Positions 1 through 5,551 of a stretch of 5,551 nt of DNA are shown one piece after another. This DNA is from Candidatus Geohydrothermomicrobium daggyaiense (GTDB taxonomy: Bacteria > Actinomycetota > Geothermincolia > Fen-727 > JACVIW01): assembly GCA_015711695.1 (NCBI GenBank), contig JACVIW010000171.1, positions 1 through 5,551 on the forward strand, given 5' to 3'. The number at the start of each line of letters is the position of its first letter. The first letter of the stretch is position 1. Both the position numbers and the translations under genes were made by a program. Below the pieces are notes generated by a model that was not told where the DNA came from, did no database searches, and worked only from the letters and a program-made list of their open reading frames with translations.

Positions 1-1
1 C

Positions 2-2404
2 ACCAGGAAAGTTGATTTCATTCAGGTTCCCGAATTTTACAGGTGCGTTCTTCCAGGAGTTGACATCGTTCTTCCAACAGGAAGGGAAAACTTTGAGGAA
101 ACACTTTGCTTCTACTTCCCGACAGACTCCGAAGGAATAAGAAAATTCATATCCATAATGTTCGATTTTGCCAGCGAAGCGCTGCGAGCAAATCGCGTGG
201 GTATGAAAAAAGTCATTGAAAAGCAAGAAGAATTTCCCACTCTCCTCTCGTACTTTGGAAAAACACTCAAAGACGTTATAGATCCGCTCATTTCAAACGA
301 CGCCGCGCGCGCCGTTTTAAGCGTTATCTGCGGCTACTATTGCAATCCACCTTCCAGAATATCATTCCTCACCTATGCCCTTGGAACAGTTAGCTACCTG
401 CGCTTCGGTCCCTGGCATGTCAAAGGGAAATCTCAAGCGCTTTCTCAAGCATTGATGGACCGTATCGAGGAAATGGGTGGTGAGGTATGGCTGCGCAATG
501 GCGTGGAACGAATAATTATCCAGAGGGGCAAAGTTCGCGGGGTTATGACCCGTGATGGAACTGAAGTAGCAAGCCCGATAGTTGTTAGCAACGTAAACCC
601 GTATACGACATGTCTCGACCTTATAGGAAAAGAACATGTACCGGAGTGGTATTTGAAAAGGTTAGGCGCCTGGTCTCCCGGGGCTTCAACTTTCAACCTT
701 TACCTGGGCGTTGACTGTCACCACGAACGGTTAGGGCTCAAACATCACGAAACATTCGTGAGCGAGAGCACAGACCTTGATGGCAACTGGAAAAAAATGA
801 GAACCGGAGCCAGCATGGAACCATCGGATATAGCGGTGACCGCTTATAACACGATCGACCCTGAATTCTCTCCGCCGGACACCTCATCGATTGTCTGCAC
901 TTTCATCGCTTATGCTGAGCCATGGCTGAGGCTAAGGCCAGAAAAATACACGGAAACAAAGAACAGGATAGCCAGGAAGACGCTTCTGATCGCGGAAAAA
1001 GTTGCAGAAGATCTGTCAAAGCACATTGAAGTCATCGACGTTGCCACGCCCCTTACAAACATGCACTATACTCGCAACGCGGGCGGAAGCATCATAGGTT
1101 TTGACGAGACATTTACGGGCACGGGAATAACCCGGATGCCTGCCTCAAGTCCGATCGAGGGACTATACTTCACTGGCGCCTGGGTTAATATCGGTGGTGG
1201 TTACGAACCATCCATGTACTCAGGATACCTCACCTCCAGACAGATTCTTAAAGATCTCGAAGGTGGGGTAAGGGGAGAATCCATTGACAAGCTTCGCGAA
1301 AGCCTTTCAAAGCAAGTGAAGGGTTCGGAGATAATAGAAACTCCCCTTATTCTGGTGGATAAAGCGGTGTCAGCTTTTCATCCTGACCGCGTGAACTTAA
1401 GAGTTCATGAAATAATTAGAGAGACAGCATCCACCAAAACCATACGCTTCTTGCCCATTAATGGCAGTCTTCCACAATTCCGAGCCGGTCAATACGTGAA
1501 CCTGTTTTGCCAGGTAGATGGGACGCTCACGTCAAGGCCCTATTCCATCTCTTCTCCGCCCGGCAAAGAATACTGGGACTTGACGGTTCGCCGGGTCGAA
1601 AACGGCTTTGTTTCGCATTTTCTTACCGACAGGCTGAAAATCGGCGACGAACTTCACTCCACGAGCCCTGCGGGAAGTTTCTATCAGGAACCCCTCACTG
1701 ATACGAACGAGCTTGTTTTTCTTGCTGGAGGGAGCGGGATAACGCCCTTTGCCTCAATCATCCGCGCAAATGCTCAGAGTCACACCGGCTACAGAATTCA
1801 CCTGATTTACGGTAGCCGCCATCCTGATGATGTGATATTCCATGATGAACTGCGCGGGATAGAGAAGACGAATCAGTGGTTTAAAATGGATCTTGTTGTA
1901 TCTGAGCCACCTGAAGGATACGATGGGTTGACAGGCTTTCTTGACCTAGAAATACTTCAAAACCTCGTTGGATCTTTCGATGGAAAAACGTTCTATATAT
2001 GCGGTCCTAAAGAGATGCATCATCTCTGCATGGAGGCGCTTCTTTCCCACGGTGTTTCCCGAAAAAGGATCAAGCGCGAAGCATACGGACCTCCCAAAAA
2101 CGTCACTGAAGAAAGCGGCTGGCCCGGGATCAGCCCCGAGGCTATTTTCAAAATAACAGACAGGCGCACCGGAAAGACATTTGAAGCGCGCGCGGGTGAG
2201 CCACTTATGAATTCTATGGAGAGAGCAGGACTGGTCATCGAGGCGGTCTGCAGGTCGGGTGAGTGCAGCGTATGCCGCACCCGCCTGATATCAGGGAAAG
2301 TTTTCATTCCCGAGCAGGTTGCGAAACGCAAAGTCGATGAAATAGCCAGCTTCATCCATCCATGCATGTCGTTCCCTCTCTCAGACCTTGTTTTAAGAAC
2401 TTGA
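2..2404 (+). CDS. CrtI-like FAD oxidoreductase fused to FNR-type reductase and [2Fe-2S] ferredoxin (5' partial)
   Basis: The frame is open from base 2, so the ATG at 158 is internal and the N-terminus, including the expected FAD Rossmann GxGxxG, lies outside. Of 800 visible residues, about 1-430 match the phytoene desaturase/COG1233 amine-oxidase fold, ending with its C-terminal FAD signature GLYFTGAW...GGG (visible residues 387 on). Residues about 460-685 form a ferredoxin-NAD(P)H reductase module: flavin motif RPYS (512-515), pyridine-nucleotide motif AGGSGITP (575-582), and YICGP (665-669). Residues about 715-800 are a plant-type ferredoxin with Cys750-x4-Cys755-x2-Cys758-x29-Cys788. The FNR-ferredoxin order resembles PaaE/VanB-type oxygenase reductases. 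Inferred route: NAD(P)H to FNR flavin, to [2Fe-2S], to the CrtI-like FAD, reducing or saturating an unknown substrate. The CrtI region has WHVKGKSQAL where many relatives carry a GG pair. No signal peptide can be judged. The domain calls are firm; substrate and direction are unknown. Confidence 0.9.
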   Translation, partial: TRKVDFIQVPEFYRCVLPGVDIVLPTGRENFEETLCFYFPTDSEGIRKFISIMFDFASEALRANRVGMKKVIEKQEEFPTLLSYFGKTLKDVIDPLISNDAARAVLSVICGYYCNPPSRISFLTYALGTVSYLRFGPWHVKGKSQALSQALMDRIEEMGGEVWLRNGVERIIIQRGKVRGVMTRDGTEVASPIVVSNVNPYTTCLDLIGKEHVPEWYLKRLGAWSPGASTFNLYLGVDCHHERLGLKHHETFVSESTDLDGNWKKMRTGASMEPSDIAVTAYNTIDPEFSPPDTSSIVCTFIAYAEPWLRLRPEKYTETKNRIARKTLLIAEKVAEDLSKHIEVIDVATPLTNMHYTRNAGGSIIGFDETFTGTGITRMPASSPIEGLYFTGAWVNIGGGYEPSMYSGYLTSRQILKDLEGGVRGESIDKLRESLSKQVKGSEIIETPLILVDKAVSAFHPDRVNLRVHEIIRETASTKTIRFLPINGSLPQFRAGQYVNLFCQVDGTLTSRPYSISSPPGKEYWDLTVRRVENGFVSHFLTDRLKIGDELHSTSPAGSFYQEPLTDTNELVFLAGGSGITPFASIIRANAQSHTGYRIHLIYGSRHPDDVIFHDELRGIEKTNQWFKMDLVVSEPPEGYDGLTGFLDLEILQNLVGSFDGKTFYICGPKEMHHLCMEALLSHGVSRKRIKREAYGPPKNVTEESGWPGISPEAIFKITDRRTGKTFEARAGEPLMNSMERAGLVIEAVCRSGECSVCRTRLISGKVFIPEQVAKRKVDEIASFIHPCMSFPLSDLVLRT

Positions 2405-2434
2405 AAAAGGCAAAAGCATAAACGAAGATAAACC

Positions 2435-2452
2435 ATGAGTTTTGCTCATTTT
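2435..2452 (+). terminator. Weak hairpin after the fusion oxidoreductase gene
   Basis: ATGAG (2435-2439) pairs with CTCAT (2445-2449) around a five-base loop, and the second arm runs into four T residues (2449-2452). It lies about 30 bp after the stop codon at 2402-2404. The stem is only five A/T-rich base pairs and the T-run is short, so it may be chance. The remainder of 2405-2559 shows no convincing gene: one 31-codon ORF at 2458-2553 has no recognisable similarity. It would hold the former leader of the downstream relic. Confidence 0.18.
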
Positions 2453-2559
2453 CGAACATGGGGCAGCAACAAACCATGGAACAATCCTCTTTTGGTATTG
2501 ACACCAGCAAAACCCTTAGATGGGCCAACTACAGGAAAACAAAGAGGGATTAGAATAAA

Positions 2560-3911
2560 CAGATTGTAAGACCTTTACAATTCGAAACTCACAACACCGC
2601 AGGAAGCCATCAGGGCAATACGGGACGGAAATAAATATTTGCCAGCGCGCATCATCGACACCGGTTGTCCTGCTTGATGCGCTATAAAAGCGCGCTGCCC
2701 CCGGGCGCAATGCACGAAGTTCAACTGGGAAGTCATAACCCTTGCGCAGTTATTCGAAGTGTTAAAACCGGAGTTTCAGCGCAACATCCTCATCAATAAC
2801 TACTATGCTATTATGCCTGCGCTCTGGACCCCTCAGCGCTGGCACAGGGACTCTTAACGCATACCCCATACCATTTTTATCAAGTGTCACGACTCTCGAC
2901 CGAAGAGGTTGGATACAGAAAATTAACGGTTCAAACAGGACCAATGGATAAAAACAAAACGGCTAACTCAACCTGGGCCTTTTCACAAACTATCAGCAAG
3001 TAAATGACCACCTCGATGAAACATATATTGAGGCTAACAAGAAACATCCCATCGTGAATGCTCCCAACTGGCTTCATGTCACGCAGGGGACAAAGATCGT
3101 GCAACACAGCCACCCTTTTTTCGCTATTCCTCCAGAACCCATATCAAAGATAGACCGCGATATTGGGAGAAACATTATGGATCTAATCGAGGACGGTTCC
3201 ATAATTCACCTGAAATCGGCGGGACAACAAAAGCGATCGGTGAACTTTTTTTGAAAAGAAAAACATCAGAAGTCACATTGAGATGACAAGCGATGCTTAC
3301 CGGAAACTTTTTGAGCGTAAGCGCTTGATAACACGCGAAAGAAATTTCATCCATGCCGGATGCTTTGCTGCTTTGATCTCGGATCTCAAAAACTCTATTA
3401 TTGGAAGGATAACAATCAGACAAAGATAATACGTCTTCCACCGATAAGTTTATACAACCACCCTTTCATCATTGGTGAAAACAATAACTTTGTGTCCAAA
3501 AACACAAAATAGAGATAGATATCACCGGACAGTGAGCTTCTGAGTCTTTCCAACCCATTCAGAACAACGCGACCGGTAGACAGGTCGATTTTCCCGCGAC
3601 GCGTGGCTTTCCAATGGCGGCAAAGGTTTCACAGTCACGCCATCAACCGCGATTGACAAAGAAACTGGCGAGATGAAAGTGAAGATCGTGCCAGCTCTTC
3701 ACCCAGGGGAGTGTTTACGCTTGCCCGAACTATTGTTATCGTTATATATGTCGCAAAAAAATATGATTGTGTTAACCTCAAGGGTAAGAATCTCAGACAA
3801 AGAGCGAAAACCCCCATAAGCATCGCTCAGCCGGATTTTCGTGGCGAGTTAAACGGTTTTTGGAGAGATGGTAAATATATCATTTTTCCTGAACATGAGG
3901 TAACGGAATAA
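2560..3911 (+). pseudogene. Decayed 4-hydroxybutyrate CoA-transferase/acetyl-CoA hydrolase family gene
   Basis: Family order is preserved across shifting frames. The N-terminus LYNSKLTTPQEAIRAIRDG (from 2573) matches the usual SKLxTPEEAxxxIKSGD opening. It is followed by PVVLLDAL (2661), LDPSALAQGLLTHTPYHF (2824), RRGWIQKIN (2901), VQTGPMDKN (2929) and a long block at 2967-3212 with HPIVNAPNWLHVTQGT and IGRNIMDLIEDGS. Next come AIGELFLKRK (3233), RSHIEMTSDAYRKLFE (3268), GSQKLYY (3381), GENNNFVS (3474), IEIDITGQ (3509), SNGGKGFTVTPSTA (3610) and KGKNLRQRA...PISIAQPDFRGEL (to the stop at 3911). The Glu codon 3280-3282 in HIEM aligns with the catalytic glutamate that forms the CoA thioester in this family. 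About twelve frame changes and stops at 2685, 2964 and 3533 rule out a functional product. The span of about 445 codons is near the family's usual 430-450, so no large piece is lost. A relic GAGGG (2544-2548) may be the old ribosome site. The exact 5' end and acyl substrate are uncertain. The intact enzyme would move CoA between acyl-CoA and a short carboxylate. Confidence 0.88.
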
Positions 3912-3951
3912 CTATTGCGATCTTGAAGATATTCCTTCACTTTTCGCGGTT

Positions 3952-3995
3952 AAAAAAAGAAGCAACTGACGCTCAGCCCTGAACGCACGCTGCTC
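3952..3995 (-). terminator. Probable intrinsic terminator of the cysteine-rich ferredoxin gene
   Basis: Read on the - strand after the stop at 4008, an outer stem GAGCA/TGCTTC (3991-3995 with 3959-3964, one bulged base) encloses an inner hairpin GCGTTCA-GGGC-TGAGCGT (3969-3986, with G-U pairs). It is followed directly by T7 (3952-3958). Position, stem and T-run fit rho-independent termination. The inner mismatches, and the possibility of chance pairing, keep confidence moderate. It sits between two converging units (stop at 3911 on +, stop at 4008 on -). Confidence 0.45.
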
Positions 3996-4007
3996 TTATA
4001 AACATTG

Positions 4008-4811
4008 TCAGTTTATATCAACACCTTTGAAAATCCTTGCCTCTATCTCCTCGAAAAAACCGCTATCAGCCAAAATACTTATCTTCGTCATCCCACTCGG
4101 GCAGGCTCTGGCGCATTCAGCGCATCCCACGCAAACATCCCCGTGATACGCAACTCCATCCTTTATGTCGATATTGCCAGTGGGGCACACAGCGGCGCAG
4201 ACGCCGCAACCGTTGCACTTATCCCCCACCTCAACCTTGAATCCTTCTAAGGGGTTGAGGCTTGATGGAAACGCGCGGACGAGTCTTCCCATACCAGAGC
4301 GTAGAAGACAGCAGCATCGACAGCAGAAGCAGACCGTCAAAAAGCGGTCAAACTCTTTGAGACAAAAAACAAAACTGTCCAGCTTGATGTGACCTATCAT
4401 CGGCAACAATCCGAGCTCGAGTCCTTCTTTCACATGGCCCACAGCTTCTTCCTTTGATAGCGCCCTTCCGATTTCCACATCGATCCCTGTCGCGCCGCGC
4501 CCTAGAAACAGGCACCCAAAATCCCGCGGGTAATTCTCACATTTCTCAGCAACACGACACGGGCAAAAATTTAGACGCGCAATGTAACCAGCTCTTTGGA
4601 CAAGCTTGATAAGAGTTTCCTCCAGAACAGGGACACCTGCTGGCACTTCTATCTCCTCATCCACAGGGACAAACGACCCTTTAAAAGCTTTTTCCGACGC
4701 GAATACCCCCGCGATATACCTTAATGGCTTGATGTATCCTATACGCTTTGCAACACGGGCAAGTGGCCAGAGCTTTAACGCCGCATCAACCCTTTTCTTT
4801 GCACTTCCCAT
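4008..4811 (-). CDS. Cysteine-rich 4Fe-4S ferredoxin-type protein, 267 aa
   Basis: The C-terminal part carries two classic [4Fe-4S] motifs of the bacterial ferredoxin type: Cys199-x2-Cys202-x2-Cys205-x3-Cys209-Pro and Cys227-x2-Cys230-x2-Cys233-x3-Cys237-Pro. Ahead of these are two further cysteine groups: FCPCRVAEKCENYP...GC (Cys83, 85, 91, 100) and CFCCRCCC (Cys161, 163, 164, 166, 167, 168). These may bind additional metal or clusters. The first 80 residues are basic then acidic, with no signal peptide or membrane helix, so a cytoplasmic location is likely. The ATG at 4811 is the first possible start because an in-frame TAA lies four codons upstream (4821-4823). The Shine-Dalgarno signal is weak, with only a GGGGG about 14 nt upstream. 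Role inferred: electron transfer in anaerobic metabolism; partner unknown. nfi lies 212 bp upstream on the same strand, too far to assume an operon. The Fe-S assignment is strong; specific function is unrecognised. Confidence 0.88.
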   Translation of the reverse strand: MGSAKKRVDAALKLWPLARVAKRIGYIKPLRYIAGVFASEKAFKGSFVPVDEEIEVPAGVPVLEETLIKLVQRAGYIARLNFCPCRVAEKCENYPRDFGCLFLGRGATGIDVEIGRALSKEEAVGHVKEGLELGLLPMIGHIKLDSFVFCLKEFDRFLTVCFCCRCCCLLRSGMGRLVRAFPSSLNPLEGFKVEVGDKCNGCGVCAAVCPTGNIDIKDGVAYHGDVCVGCAECARACPSGMTKISILADSGFFEEIEARIFKGVDIN

Positions 4812-5023
4812 AATGGTCTTTTAAAACCCCCGCGTAAATTCAATTCCTCTTTGATCTCTTCTCGAGAATCCTATGCGGTGACCGTGAGCACCAAAACACT
4901 TGAAAAAGAAATAAATTCGAACCTGTACCCTGCCTTTCGAGCAAACATTACATGCGCACAAAGTTCATATATCACTTGCCGATATTGCCAGCGGCATAAT
5001 CCGACATTGGACTTGTAGCAGGT
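4812..5023 (-). other. Intergenic region between nfi and the ferredoxin-type gene
   Basis: These 212 bp hold no gene I can support. A five-pair stem TGCCG/CGGCA (4977-4981 with 4992-4996, ten-base loop) lies about 28 bp after the nfi stop but has no T-tract, so it is only a weak candidate for transcript-end structure. No clear -35/-10 pair or archaeal TATA/BRE was found on the - strand, although a promoter for the ferredoxin-type gene would be expected here given the gap. A TTG-started 46-codon frame (4821-4961) ends 9 bases before the ferredoxin start codon and is not convincing as a gene. Confidence 0.35.
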
Positions 5024-5551
5024 TCACATAACACTGCTTTCATAGCGCTTCTGGTAAGCAAGTCTCGCCCTGTTCGCAAGCAGGTGAGCCATTCTTACAG
5101 GTTCTGGAATCCTGTAGCCTCGACAGCATCTCAGCGTCAGTTCAACAGCGGAATCCAGGTCAATGCCATGACCGGGTGAAACGATGACAACACTGACACC
5201 TTCCCTTGTCCTGAGAGCAACACCCACAGTTTTCTCGTTATAAACAACAGGTGAAAATGAACCAGCCTCCAAAGAAGGCTCAGTGTATTCACCAACCAGC
5301 AGCGTCTTCGCAACTCCAATTGTCGGAATGCCCAGCAAGACACCAAGGTGGGAGGCAATGCCGACGCCCCGAGGATGAGCGATTCCATGACCGTCAACTA
5401 ATATCAAATCAGGTTTTCTCCGCACCTTCTTGAACGTAGCAATGATGGAAGGTGCTTCGCGGAAGGCGAGATAACCTGGTATATAAGGAAATTCGACCTT
5501 GCTTGACCCAGTATGACTCTCAATCAGCTCCAGCTCAGGAAAGCAGTACAC
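5024..5551 (-). CDS. nfi: Endonuclease V (5' partial)
   Basis: Endonuclease V cuts DNA, and in some organisms RNA, one phosphodiester bond 3' of deoxyinosine or inosine, and acts in repair of deaminated adenine. The visible 176 codons show the family hallmarks: FPYIPGYLAFRE, holding the wedge Tyr and the second catalytic acid (Glu); LVDGHGIAHPRGVGIASHLG, with the catalytic Asp and conserved His; GVAKTLL with its conserved Lys; then SPGHGIDLDSA and GYRIPEPVRMAH near the C-terminus. Full-length proteins run about 220-230 residues, so roughly 45-55 N-terminal residues, including the first catalytic Asp, lie beyond the window. The GTG at 5549-5551 is therefore most likely an internal Val codon. 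The C-terminus (ESSVM) ends normally at TGA 5024-5026. No disruption is visible, so the gene is probably functional. Identification is firm. Confidence 0.95.
   Translation of the reverse strand: MYCFPELELIESHTGSSKVEFPYIPGYLAFREAPSIIATFKKVRRKPDLILVDGHGIAHPRGVGIASHLGVLLGIPTIGVAKTLLVGEYTEPSLEAGSFSPVVYNEKTVGVALRTREGVSVVIVSPGHGIDLDSAVELTLRCCRGYRIPEPVRMAHLLANRARLAYQKRYESSVM

Noticed and set aside
158..2404. ATG at 158 as the start of the fusion oxidoreductase
   Set aside because: The frame is open back to base 2 and the upstream residues (such as FYRCVLPGVDIVLPTG) fit the CrtI-like family, so 158 is internal.
3054..3254. Independent 66-residue protein
   Set aside because: Its sequence is a middle block of the decayed CoA-transferase, and the same frame continues upstream to 2967 in family-like sequence.
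3175..3441. 88-codon - strand ORF across the relic
   Set aside because: It is a shadow: the + strand there carries the recognisable CoA-transferase blocks, and the - strand product resembles nothing.
3711..3911. Independent 66-residue protein
   Set aside because: It is the C-terminal segment of the same relic (GKNLRQRA...ISIAQPDFRGEL), cut off from the preceding block by a frameshift near 3710.
2560..3911. Programmed frameshifting or poor sequence quality as the explanation for the broken frame
   Set aside because: Twelve shifts plus three stops are far too many for recoding. The flanking genes in the same window are clean over 800, 267 and 176 codons, so locally bad sequence is unlikely.
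4915..4923. tRNA T-loop-like GGTTCGAAT on the - strand
   Set aside because: The flanking bases do not form the T-stem, and no acceptor, D or anticodon arms are found around it.
4821..4961. TTG-started 46-codon ORF upstream of the ferredoxin-type gene on the - strand
   Set aside because: It has a non-ATG start, no clear ribosome site and no recognised similarity, and this length can occur by chance. It could be revisited if conserved in relatives.
5024..5551. GTG at 5549-5551 as the real start of endonuclease V
   Set aside because: The family needs an N-terminal strand with the first catalytic Asp ahead of this point, so the gene continues beyond the window.
1..5551. CRISPR array, insertion sequence or defence system
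   Set aside because: No spaced direct repeats, terminal inverted repeats, transposase motifs or effector domains were seen on reading both strands.

Overview
The window reads as bacterial or archaeal DNA from a probable anaerobe. The gene content fits a Desulfobacterota-type syntroph or sulfate reducer: a ferredoxin-rich redox protein, a flavin/Fe-S fusion oxidoreductase and a relic of a 4-hydroxybutyrate-type CoA-transferase. That placement is inference from gene content only, and an archaeal host is not excluded.

Left part, + strand: the 3' 800 codons of a large fused redox enzyme, entering from outside the window and ending at 2404. It joins a phytoene-desaturase/CrtI-like FAD oxidoreductase, a ferredoxin-NAD(P)H reductase module and a C-terminal plant-type [2Fe-2S] ferredoxin. 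Middle part, + strand: about 1.35 kb (roughly 2560-3911) with no long ORF. It is a nearly full-length but heavily decayed acetyl-CoA hydrolase/4-hydroxybutyrate CoA-transferase gene. Its protein can be followed end to end only by changing frame about twelve times and passing at least three in-frame stops. Right part, - strand: a 267-residue cysteine-rich protein with two C-terminal [4Fe-4S] clusters (4008-4811), and, 212 bp upstream of it, the 3' part of an endonuclease V gene (nfi) running out of the window at 5551. A two-part hairpin plus T-tract at 3952-3995 probably terminates the - strand transcript between the convergent blocks.

The fusion enzyme and the CoA-transferase relic are co-directional and may once have been expressed together, for example in CoA-linked acid metabolism with a self-contained reductase; this is inference. 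The ferredoxin-like protein is a plausible electron carrier but has no demonstrated link to the others. Endonuclease V is a DNA/RNA inosine-repair enzyme, unrelated to the redox genes. The two most noteworthy items are the eroded CoA-transferase, which ORF calling alone would leave as empty DNA or two false small genes, and the three-module CrtI-FNR-ferredoxin fusion.
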